Positions 1 to 4,946 of a DNA stretch of 24,702 bases are shown in pieces (position 1 is the first letter of the stretch; every line of letters starts with the position of its first letter). The position numbers and the translations under genes were made by a program. The stretch is taken from positions 1 to 24,702 of the forward strand of contig JAFAAS010000108.1 in the NCBI GenBank assembly GCA_023426435.1. The letters are read 5' to 3'. A model generated the notes under the pieces. That model worked only from the letters and a program-made list of their open reading frames with translations. It had not been told where the DNA came from and made no database searches. This DNA comes from Verrucomicrobiota bacterium (GTDB lineage: Bacteria; Verrucomicrobiota; Verrucomicrobiia; Opitutales; Opitutaceae).

Positions 1-72
1 CACCGCATCTTGCCGGTATTGCTCCGTGAACTTGCGACGGCGCGCTGCGCCGTCTGAACTTGATTGGGTCAT
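1..72 (-). CDS. IS3-family transposase OrfA, N-terminal fragment (runs off the window)
   Basis: The 24 visible codons start at an ATG (72-70) and read in frame to the window edge. After a short polar leader they contain the stretch RRRKFTEQYRQDAV, typical of the first helix of the OrfA helix-turn-helix protein of IS3 elements (compare the 'RRKFTPEFKAEAV' pattern of that family). OrfA binds the element's ends and, by programmed frameshifting into OrfB, forms the OrfAB transposase. A purine-rich stretch (AAGAAAGAGAG) lies 7-10 bases upstream of the ATG and can act as the ribosome binding site. The identification rests on a short stretch, but the terminal repeat beside it agrees. Completeness of the element cannot be judged. 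Confidence 0.7.
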   Translation of the reverse strand, partial: MTQSSSDGAARRRKFTEQYRQDAV

Positions 73-101
73 TGGTAGGCTCTCTTTCTTGAGCCCAACT
101 C

Positions 102-127
102 GTGTCCGTCAAACCGGGGCAACCTCA
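102..127 (-). repeat. Probable terminal inverted repeat of the IS3 element
   Basis: Read on the minus strand the tip is TGAGGTTGCCCCGGTTTGAC followed by GGACAC, matching the general form of IS3-family ends (TGA, a CCCCGGTTT core, GGACAC). It lies 30 bp upstream of the OrfA start, the usual distance. The partner repeat is outside the window. Confidence 0.5.
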
Positions 128-156
128 TTAAGCAGCGGATGCATGACTTTGCCGAA
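128..156 (-). pseudogene. Remnant of an eighth cassette, cut by the IS3 element
   Basis: Reading leftwards from attC site 1, a new cassette starts with the core TTCGGC (156-151). An ATG follows at 144-142 and codes for M-H-P-L-L before the IS3 terminal repeat begins at 127. The rest of the cassette must lie on the far side of the IS, if it survives. Its attC is not in the window. Confidence 0.55.
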
Positions 157-249
157 CGTCAAAGATCAGCCACACGTGTGCTTGGCGCGGGCCGTGCGTA
201 AGCACGGAACGTGACAAGCATACGTGTTGGCTGTAGCGCTTGGTTGGGC
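151..249 (-). other. attC site 1 (of the lipoprotein cassette)
   Basis: This is a 99-bp integron recombination site. The plus-strand ends are GCCGAAC (151-157) and GTTGGGC (243-249). They do not match each other perfectly because one half belongs to the neighbouring cassette. An imperfect stem (CAGCC against GGCTG, then an unpaired base, then a longer arm) closes on a hairpin CCGTGC-GTAA-GCACGG. Unpaired spacers of about 9 nt separate the R and L stems. Confidence 0.9.
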
Positions 250-253
250 CTTC

Positions 254-826
254 TTAGCGCTGCGGGACTAATCTCCATACAAAACTCCCTGAAGCCTCTT
301 CGTCGGGGACCCAAAATTCAGGTCGCGGTATATCGAAACCCACACGTGGAGGTAGGTAAGTCTGAACCTGACGAAAAATCCTGCTGAGGCGCTGATCCAG
401 TCCATCGACCTCAATCTGCCTTCGAACTCCGGCTTCAGATATCGTCACAATCGCGAACCGGGCAGAATACATTCGATACACCAGCTGCCCATCAACTCCC
501 GGATCATAAGCGATCTTTCGTCCCCAATATCCGGCTGGTATTTCAACTACTGCCGCTTCGATATCGTTTCGGAATGCATCAGACAGCGCAAATCGCGCTT
601 CTTTCTCTACTACAGTTCGATCAGCTCGCCGAAGCGTGTAATGCCCAGATTTGCCATCAACGTCGATTCGATGCGTGAATCCAGGTCCGATATCCCTACC
701 CGGTTCGTAGATGAAGCTCAGCCGCTGGATCTTTGGTTTGATATCGACCGGAGCGGTCGACTGCCGCGATAGGCATCCGGCCAGAAGAAACACGAAGACA
801 ACGCCGATGAGTGGTCGCGACGTCAT
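254..826 (-). CDS. Cassette gene 1: putative lipoprotein of unknown function, 190 aa
   Basis: The protein starts with a short n-region and a hydrophobic helix ending in the lipobox LAGC (Cys at residue 18), so it should be exported and lipid-anchored. The remaining 170 residues are soluble, of mixed alpha/beta character, rich in Arg, Asp and Tyr, and match no family I recognise. The ATG lies only 5 bp after the core site of attC 2, with no Shine-Dalgarno sequence; the stop lies 4 bp before the core of attC 1. This tight fit is normal for integron cassettes, which usually lack promoters and depend on an upstream array promoter. Surface or secreted products are common among cassette proteins of environmental integrons. 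The lipoprotein call is strong; function is unknown. Confidence 0.8.
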   Translation of the reverse strand: MTSRPLIGVVFVFLLAGCLSRQSTAPVDIKPKIQRLSFIYEPGRDIGPGFTHRIDVDGKSGHYTLRRADRTVVEKEARFALSDAFRNDIEAAVVEIPAGYWGRKIAYDPGVDGQLVYRMYSARFAIVTISEAGVRRQIEVDGLDQRLSRIFRQVQTYLPPRVGFDIPRPEFWVPDEEASGSFVWRLVPQR

Positions 827-831
827 TTACT

Positions 832-930
832 GCCCAACGTCAAAGATCAGCCACACGTGTGCTTGGCGCGGGCCATGCGTCAGCATGGAACGTGACAAGC
901 ATACGTGTTGGCTGTAGCGCCTGGTTCGGC
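832..930 (-). other. attC site 2 (of cassette 2)
   Basis: This 99-bp site has outer cores GCCCAAC (832-838) and GTTCGGC (924-930), mismatched within the site but each matched by the far end of its own cassette. The central hairpin is CCATGC-GTCA-GCATGG, a base-pair swap plus a loop change relative to site 1. The L stem has one unpaired base, on the arm that makes the site minus-oriented. Confidence 0.9.
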
Positions 931-933
931 CTT

Positions 934-1245
934 CTACAAATCGTCATCGAGAGGACTCTCACTTCGAATCCAAGGATGAGCGGGGCTCTCGCGCCGCGCC
1001 TGCCAACCAGGTAAAAGATCAGCGACCTCGAATAACGAGTCGTCTAGCTTCACAACCTCTTCCAGGCATACCAACATCGCGTCTTCCATCCGGAACCCAC
1101 TCGCGCCTACGAACGTCCAACTGTGATCTTCCGCAGCGTGCGACACGACCAAGATTGCTTCGTCTTGCTGCATCACTTGTCGGACAGTGAACGTCGCGCA
1201 GTTGCGCGGCTGATCGAACGGCCAACATGAAAGGTGCGGCTCCAT
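934..1245 (-). CDS. Cassette gene 2: conserved hypothetical protein, 103 aa
   Basis: This small soluble acidic protein has an HxxEDHSWTF segment and a C-terminal stretch ADLLPGWQARRESPAHPWIR. Such 'DLPxGW.A.R....PW.R' tails are frequent in short stand-alone proteins found in integrons and near toxin/immunity loci, but I cannot name a family with confidence. I chose the ATG at 1245, preceded by the purine-rich GCAAAAGA. An in-frame ATG at 1263 lies inside the attC core and would add six residues coded by the recombination site. The stop lies 4 bp from the next attC core. No membrane segments or signal peptide are seen. Confidence 0.75.
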   Translation of the reverse strand: MEPHLSCWPFDQPRNCATFTVRQVMQQDEAILVVSHAAEDHSWTFVGASGFRMEDAMLVCLEEVVKLDDSLFEVADLLPGWQARRESPAHPWIRSESPLDDDL

Positions 1246-1251
1246 TCTTTT

Positions 1252-1350
1252 GCCGAACGTCAAAGATCAGCCACACGTGTGCTTGGCGCGGGCCATGCGT
1301 AAGCATGGAACGTGACAAGCATACGTGTTGGCTGTAGCGCCTGGTTCGGC
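1252..1350 (-). other. attC site 3 (of cassette 3)
   Basis: This 99-bp site has cores GCCGAAC (1252-1258) and GTTCGGC (1344-1350). The central hairpin is CCATGC-GTAA-GCATGG. Apart from core and hairpin bases it is nearly identical to sites 1, 2, 4, 6 and 7. Confidence 0.9.
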
Positions 1351-1354
1351 TCTT

Positions 1355-1861
1355 TCACTTTCCGAAAAGGCGCTGCCACAATGATGGCTTACTGCGCTTC
1401 CTCATCTTCTCAACCATGTCGTCAAGTGCGGTATGCAAAGCATTTGAGGCCTGGCGAGCCTCCTTACTTTGAAAGATGTGCGACTCGGGATACTTCAGGC
1501 CGGAATCATACGTTTTGATGATCGACTGAAGTTCAGACAGTGTATGGGCCAAGTGGACTCGAGTGCCGTTCTGCTTCAGCCCGCCCAACGATTCAATAAA
1601 CGGCCGCTCCTTCTCCATCATATCTTCGGGAATAAGGTAAACGAAGTAGTTCTTAGGTCCGTAGTCGGAGTAACGCATATTGGCGACGATCCTCTGTGAC
1701 CGACCGCATTTGGGACAGGCCGCACTGAAAAGCTTCCCCGTAAGAACTTGCTCCTTTAACTCGGGATCATCGTCGCCGGCCACTTTGCTCCAGTAGCGAT
1801 AGTCGAATGCTGAAGAGCATCCTCGGCAGGAAAGCTTAACGATAGTCGATTTGCTGGGCAT
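1355..1861 (-). CDS. Cassette gene 3: CpXC-domain zinc-ribbon protein, 168 aa
   Basis: Residues 10-80 follow the pattern of the CpXC family: a first pair CRGC, then a DDPELKEQVLTGKLFSAAC segment and a second pair CPKCG, followed by Y-D-Y-G and an FVYLIPE strand. In that family the four cysteines probably bind zinc; the biochemical role is not established. The C-terminal half is helical, with a basic tail ending in SLWQRLFGK. The ATG at 1861 lies 7 bp after the core of attC 4; an in-frame ATG at 1879 within the site is less likely. The stop is 4 bp before the core of attC 3. Family call good, function unknown. It has no signal peptide and is probably cytoplasmic. Confidence 0.82.
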   Translation of the reverse strand: MPSKSTIVKLSCRGCSSAFDYRYWSKVAGDDDPELKEQVLTGKLFSAACPKCGRSQRIVANMRYSDYGPKNYFVYLIPEDMMEKERPFIESLGGLKQNGTRVHLAHTLSELQSIIKTYDSGLKYPESHIFQSKEARQASNALHTALDDMVEKMRKRSKPSLWQRLFGK

Positions 1862-1867
1862 AGATTC

Positions 1868-1966
1868 GCCGAACGTCAAAGATCAGCCACACGTGTGCTT
1901 GGCGCGGGCCGTGCGTAAGCACGGAACGTGACAAGCATACGTGTTGGCTGTAGCGCCTGGTTCGGC
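1868..1966 (-). other. attC site 4 (of cassette 4)
   Basis: This 99-bp site has cores GCCGAAC (1868-1874) and GTTCGGC (1960-1966). The central hairpin is CCGTGC-GTAA-GCACGG, the same G-C version as site 1. Confidence 0.9.
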
Positions 1967-1970
1967 CCTT

Positions 1971-2300
1971 TCATCCAGTGATTCGCATGCAGCCCCAACC
2001 GTCTGCTTCGCCGCCTGCTGAAACCGCCCGGCTGGTAAGATCGCACTCAAGCGCCCCAATGAGGCTGTGCTCAGGCAACATAAACTTCCTCACGATGACC
2101 TGCCACATCGCGCGCTCTTCATAGCGTGAAATGCAGACTTCCAGATCCTCTTCGGGGACCGCGCGCGCAAATTCAAGCGCCTGCTCCCTTTCAGGAAACG
2201 CGAAACAGAAATCAATCATCCGCGGTTTCTCGAGCGAATCGGCACCCTCACGCATCCGCTTAAGCACGGCGCCATTCTCATCGTCAGGTATCGCGCGCAT
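1971..2300 (-). CDS. Cassette gene 4: RraB-like (regulator of RNase E activity B) domain protein, 109 aa
   Basis: The whole protein matches the RraB layout: an N-terminal 'D-E-N-G-x-VLKRMREGADSLEKPRxIDF' helix and strand, a middle 'FPEREQALEFARAV' helix, a 'W.V.V.R.M.P' strand, and a C-terminal 'GGEADGWG' motif. In Escherichia coli RraB binds RNase E and modulates mRNA decay; many distant relatives have no proven target, so only the fold is safe here. The ATG at 2300 lies 6 bp past the core of attC 5; the longer reading upstream runs through the attC and is rejected. The stop is 4 bp before attC 4. RraB-like proteins are recurrent integron cargo. Confidence 0.82.
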   Translation of the reverse strand: MRAIPDDENGAVLKRMREGADSLEKPRMIDFCFAFPEREQALEFARAVPEEDLEVCISRYEERAMWQVIVRKFMLPEHSLIGALECDLTSRAVSAGGEADGWGCMRITG

Positions 2301-2306
2301 GATTTT

Positions 2307-2405
2307 GCCGAACGTCAAAGATGAGCCACGACGGGAACTGGCGCGAGCCATGCGTCAGCATGGATCGTGACAGGTCCCGGCGTTGGCTCTAGCGCCTTGT
2401 TGGGC
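2307..2405 (-). other. attC site 5, divergent arm sequence (of cassette 5)
   Basis: This site has the same 99-bp length and conserved outer parts as the others, with cores GCCGAAC (2307-2313) and GTTGGGC (2399-2405). The distal stem has a different sequence: CGACGGGAACTG on one arm and CAGGTCCCGGCG on the other. The two arms still pair, and the unpaired base lies at the same place. The apical hairpin is CCATGC-GTCA-GCATGG. Confidence 0.88.
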
Positions 2406-2412
2406 GTTTGGA

Positions 2413-2784
2413 TCATGTAGCGCTCTGGCAATCCACGTGGAGATCGCAGTCGAGGTCCAAGATCATCTTCAACTCTTCACGAGTGAAAGAGAGCGCACAC
2501 TGCGCATCGTGGGTATACGTGACGTGAAGCGTGAGATGCTCAGCTCCAGCTTCGCGGATGGCGCTTAGGAGCGGAAACGCGCGGCAATGTATCCACGCGA
2601 TCTTCTCCGACTCATCCTCCGGCGCGGTGAACTGTGCTGAACCATACGGGACAGGAACGCCGCGATACCGTCCCACGTCCCCAATGACGCCGGGATCATG
2701 CGCATCCGAAAAAGATGCCTGCACGATCGACGGCGTGAAGCGCTTACCTGTCACGACGAATGTCGCCTGCGTCCGGGTGATCAT
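2413..2784 (-). CDS. Cassette gene 5: DUF4279-like protein, 123 aa
   Basis: The layout follows DUF4279: an N-terminal strand with 'FVVTGKRFTP', a middle helix and loop, then a pattern of 'LTLHVTYTHDAQCALSFTRE' followed by a helix and the ending 'LDLDCDLHVDC'. Proteins of this family are short, cytoplasmic and of unknown function, and are often found beside toxin/immunity or defence genes. The ATG at 2784 lies 5 bp after the core of attC 6; a longer frame reading through that site is an artefact. The stop is 7 bp from attC 5. This cassette carries the one divergent attC of the array, so it may have come from a different pool. Confidence 0.72.
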   Translation of the reverse strand: MITRTQATFVVTGKRFTPSIVQASFSDAHDPGVIGDVGRYRGVPVPYGSAQFTAPEDESEKIAWIHCRAFPLLSAIREAGAEHLTLHVTYTHDAQCALSFTREELKMILDLDCDLHVDCQSAT

Positions 2785-2789
2785 CGTTT

Positions 2790-2888
2790 GCCCAACGTCA
2801 AAGATCAGCCACACGTGTGCTTGGCGCGGGCCATGCGTAAGCATGGAACGTGACAAGCATACGTGTTGGCTGTAGCGCCTGGTTGGGC
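2790..2888 (-). other. attC site 6 (of cassette 6)
   Basis: This 99-bp site has matched cores GCCCAAC (2790-2796) and GTTGGGC (2882-2888). The hairpin is CCATGC-GTAA-GCATGG. Confidence 0.9.
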
Positions 2889-2897
2889 CATCGCGCG

Positions 2898-3167
2898 TCA
2901 CGCTCCATCAATAACGCCTAAAGCTTCCGGCAGACTACGAATGAATGCGACAACCTCCGCGACATTCTTCTGACCAGTCGCTTCCCATCGCGCTGCTTCG
3001 GCTTCGCACTCAGCTATGAACGCCTGCTTCTCCTCGGAGCTGCATTCCTGAAGTGTGCCGCTCATCGTATCGAGCGCCTCTACTGCGGCGCCTTGATTGA
3101 CGATCGACTCGGGCGACAACTCCAAAAAACAAGCTGCCTCGATTACTGCTCTGGCGAGATTTCTCAT
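2898..3167 (-). CDS. Cassette gene 6: small helical hypothetical protein, 89 aa
   Basis: The product is short, acidic and predicted largely helical, with no signal peptide or membrane segment. Alternating Glu/Ala-rich helices (for example the ECEAEAARWEATGQ stretch) suggest a small helical bundle. I do not recognise the family. I took the ATG at 3167, about 15 bp inside the cassette; an ATG at 3194 lies within the attC and would code for site sequence. The stop is 9 bp before the core of attC 6. It resembles many short unknown cassette proteins in size and position. Confidence 0.7.
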   Translation of the reverse strand: MRNLARAVIEAACFLELSPESIVNQGAAVEALDTMSGTLQECSSEEKQAFIAECEAEAARWEATGQKNVAEVVAFIRSLPEALGVIDGA

Positions 3168-3182
3168 GGGTGCGGCAACTTC

Positions 3183-3281
3183 GCCCAACGTCAAAGATCA
3201 GCCACACGTGTGCTTGGCGCGGGCCATGCGTAAGCATGGAACGTGACAAGCATACGTGTTGGCTGTAGCGCCTGGTTCGGC
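3183..3281 (-). other. attC site 7 (of cassette 7)
   Basis: This 99-bp site has cores GCCCAAC (3183-3189) and GTTCGGC (3275-3281), mismatched within the site. The hairpin is CCATGC-GTAA-GCATGG. Confidence 0.9.
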
Positions 3282-3283
3282 GT

Positions 3284-3457
3284 TCATTTCTTCTGCTGCC
3301 GGTAAGCGTGATAAGCGCTCAGGAATGATCCAACACCCAATATGAGTGCGCCATGATATGGCACGGTGCCACCCTTAGCGGCGTGAATGGCTGCGCCTAG
3401 CATTAGAATACCGAACGCTATCCCAAACCACATACTAAACCGGTAAAAGTCGTTCAT
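3284..3457 (-). CDS. Cassette gene 7: small two-helix membrane protein, 57 aa
   Basis: Two hydrophobic stretches (around residues 9-25 and 33-50) are joined by a short polar loop, and the protein ends in a basic tail YRQQKK. It looks like a small inner-membrane protein of unknown function. The start is uncertain: the ATG at 3457 gives a compact two-helix protein but leaves an unusually long 144-bp leader in the cassette. In-frame TTG and GTG codons at 3562 and 3559 would extend it to about 92 residues with a polar N-terminus. The stop is 2 bp from attC 7. As the cassette next to the array's right end, it should be the most strongly expressed if an array promoter exists. Confidence 0.55.
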   Translation of the reverse strand: MNDFYRFSMWFGIAFGILMLGAAIHAAKGGTVPYHGALILGVGSFLSAYHAYRQQKK

Positions 3458-3594
3458 CGTCAACGAGTGTAAAGATTTCCCGTTACGAACCGAATGATAA
3501 TCTTCGCTCGGAGTAAATGATGGTGCTCGTGGTCGCACTGGCGTGGCGCCTGTCGCCACCAACGATCATAACAGTCGCTACCATTGTGAACGTT

Positions 3595-3601
3595 GCCGAA
3601 C
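3595..3601 (-). other. Outer core half-site of the cassette array (attI-side junction candidate)
   Basis: The plus-strand GCCGAAC (minus GTTCGGC) is the start core of cassette 7 and matches the core at 3275-3281, so cassette 7 ends exactly here. No second half with an L stem follows to the right, unlike the seven attC sites. This is expected if the array abuts attI or its remnant. Confidence 0.65.
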
Positions 3602-4260
3602 AGTATTATTGGGCTGCAGTGGGTAAAGCTTTGCAGCGAGAGTGATGCACGCGGCGGGGCGATAGTAGCGGTCTATCCATAAGTAGCTTACGATGGTTGG
3701 ATCCTTGAAGTAGCTCCCCGCTAAAGCTGCACTGAGTGCAGCTCCGAGACCGTGTTTTCGGGGTCTTTATGACACTGTTCACGTGAAGAATTTCTGCCTG
3801 CCTGGTGGGTTCACGATCAGGTGCGGGATGCCACTGCGGCTGAATTTTGCGAAAGCTTCGCCCCATCAGTTCTTGCGGGAGGCTGGACCGCATGCAAGGG
3901 GTTTGAATAACGCGGACCTCCGGAGCAAGCCGAAGCAGGCGAACCGGCGACTTTCCTGCGTCACGTTTTGCGACGGCGACGTGGGTTCGAGCTGCAAAGG
4001 CGGACGAGTTGAAGCGATTGAAGCGTCCGAGATTGATTGGCGGGTGGGGGAGTGGGCGCGTGCTCGGAGGACGGGCGGAGAAGACGTCATTCGTGAGGTT
4101 CGATCCTGAGGCGGTCCGCGCTCTTGCTGGAGAGTCTCAGCTTCGTTGGCCTTGGCGAGTGTGGGGTAATAGGAGAAACGCCATACTCGAAAAGACACCA
4201 CCGACCGCTGGGATTGCTATAGAAACAGTTCGCCCTGCGCCGGCGACAGATCGCTCTTAC
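3602..4260. other. Gene-free stretch between cassette array and pseudogenes
   Basis: I find no credible gene here. Open frames are short, overlap each other on both strands and resemble no family. Where an integron would place attI and a divergent intI, no tyrosine-recombinase motifs are seen in any frame. Visible structures are two copies of GCTGCA...TGCAGC: one spaced (3613-3637) and one tight hairpin (3725-3743). A further GAGACC...GGTCT pairing lies at about 3746-3766. An attI or array promoter may be present, but none can be recognised from sequence alone. Confidence 0.6.
3725..3743. repeat. Perfect hairpin, possible terminator or recombination element
   Basis: Arms AGCTGCAC and GTGCAGCT form an 8-bp perfect stem around a TGA loop. 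On the minus strand it is followed only by TTTA, so it is at best a weak terminator. It lies 124 bp outside the array end. Confidence 0.45.
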
Positions 4261-4470
4261 CTATCTTCTGCTTACCCGCCCCTCGGGCCCTTCGGGTTCG
4301 TAATAGGCTACGGCCGGAATAAGACAGCGACGTTCAGCCAGGGAGTAGCGCCACGTGAACCCCATCAGTTTATCGTCGCGAGAATTGGTCACGAATTTCA
4401 CGGCGGGACCGCGCGGCGTCTTGATTTCTACCCGGACGCCCCAGCGGACCACGGTGATCGCGCGGTCACC
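4261..4470 (-). pseudogene. Truncated SRAP (SOS response-associated peptidase, HMCES/YedK-like) fragment
   Basis: On the minus strand the frame reads ITVVRWGV, then FVTNSRDDKL and ERRCLIPAVAYYEPEGPEG. These are hallmarks of SRAP proteins: the 'RWGL' strand, an N-(A/S)-R motif, and 'RRCLIPA.G(Y)YEW'. Intact SRAP proteins are near 200-250 residues with an N-terminal catalytic Cys2; they cross-link to abasic sites in single-stranded DNA. Here the N-terminal part with Cys2 is not found in frame and the frame ends ten bases after EGPEG, so more than half the domain is missing. The frame continues rightwards into sequence that looks like an IS21 transposase in another frame. It is most likely a dead remnant. 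Confidence 0.6.
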
Positions 4471-4472
4471 GT

Positions 4473-4620
4473 CCCGCCGATCTTCACCGCCAGTTCGCCC
4501 GCATGCGTCCAATCTAACTGGATACTCGCTCCCGGCGTGCACGCCGGTGGGAAAAACACTTCGCGCGGCGCTCCATGCTCGCGCTTCCACTGCGCCACCC
4601 GCCGGTAAAACGAGCGCCGA
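4473..4620 (-). pseudogene. IS21-family IstA transposase fragment
   Basis: In a minus-strand frame different from the SRAP one, the translation gives RRVAQWKREHGAPREVFFP, a PG, then QLDWTHAGELAVKIGG. In IstA proteins a 'RRV..W...HG...EVFFPQ.H.PG...Q.DWTHA.EL.V.I.G' run leads into the first catalytic Asp of the DDE domain. Neither the N-terminal helix-turn-helix region nor the rest of the catalytic domain is found; a stop lies about 20 codons upstream and the homology ends where the SRAP remnant begins. I read it as debris of an old IS21 insertion or deletion event. An alternative is that the whole stretch is one heavily frameshifted SRAP gene. Confidence 0.45.
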
Positions 4621-4946
4621 GCGCTGGCGCCGATCTCCGTCGCGCCCCGAAAGGCCGCGTCGCCCGATCACACGTGTAAGAGAAAGCGGCGACCGCGACC
4701 GGCAGACGAAAGGGAGACGTCCCCGATTGGACCGTTGCGGGCGGATTCTGCGGTGAACAACGCGGGCAGGCGGAAGTAGGCTGATCGCCGGTCTCGCCGG
4801 ATGCAGGTTGCCTTGAACGAGTCGAAGCCTGCGGAGATTCCATCGTGCGGCTGGCGGGTTGTCTTGAGTCGGGAAAACCGCACGTCCGTGGGGTCGTGTT
4901 GTCTTTCAAGTTGTTTTGGCTGCGCAAGGTTGGAACAACAGACGCC
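4621..4946. other. Intergenic stretch upstream of the histidine kinase gene
   Basis: No gene, tRNA or clear repeat is seen. It must hold the promoter of the kinase-regulator pair, but I find no convincing -35/-10 pair. A longer kinase frame starting at 4845 exists but would add about 34 residues in front of a normal signal peptide. Confidence 0.5.

Larger units (their letters stand above)
1..127 (-). mobile_element. IS3-family insertion sequence, left part only
   Basis: The segment holds the beginning of an IS3-type OrfA on the minus strand and, outside it, a terminal sequence of the kind IS3 elements carry (TG at the tip, then a CCCCGGTTT core and GGACAC). The rest of the element lies beyond position 1. 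It lies right beside the last attC site and appears to have landed inside an integron cassette, of which only about 29 bp remain. The target duplication cannot be checked because the other end is not in the window. Confidence 0.6.
128..3601 (-). mobile_element. Integron gene-cassette array (seven complete cassettes plus one remnant; no integrase seen)
   Basis: Seven 99-bp attC sites occur in direct order at 151, 832, 1252, 1868, 2307, 2790 and 3183, and a lone core half-site lies at 3595-3601. Cassettes in minus orientation span about 157-837, 838-1257, 1258-1873, 1874-2312, 2313-2795, 2796-3188 and 3189-3600 (681, 420, 616, 439, 483, 393 and 412 bp). Each holds one minus-strand gene that begins shortly after one core site and stops a few bases before the next. 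The extra unpaired base of the L stem lies on the arm expected for minus-oriented sites, agreeing with the genes. Without intI in view this fits the 'cluster of attC sites lacking integrase' (CALIN) class, although intI could lie outside the window. Confidence 0.93.

Noticed and set aside
2413..2901. Longer cassette-gene frames that read through attC sites (for example N-terminal 'LTHGPRQAHVWLIFDV' translations)
   Set aside because: The same peptide appears in front of unrelated genes because it is the translated attC. The internal ATG just inside each cassette is the better start.
151..3281. Regular repeats considered as a CRISPR array or simple intergenic repeats
   Set aside because: The repeats are 99 bp with 280-580 bp gene-bearing spacers of unequal length, no cas genes are near, and the repeats have attC cores and stem structure.
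254..3457. Toxin-antitoxin pair among the cassettes
   Set aside because: Each cassette has one gene, with no overlapping pairs and no recognisable toxin or antitoxin domains.
4080..4120. GGTTCGATCC (4097-4106), resembling a tRNA T-loop
   Set aside because: The T-stem has a mismatch and no acceptor, D or anticodon arms can be drawn around it.
3606..4201. Minus-strand frames of 95 and 111 codons in the gap right of the array
   Set aside because: They overlap, have no recognisable domain or ribosome binding site, and show none of the tyrosine-recombinase motifs hoped for at this position.
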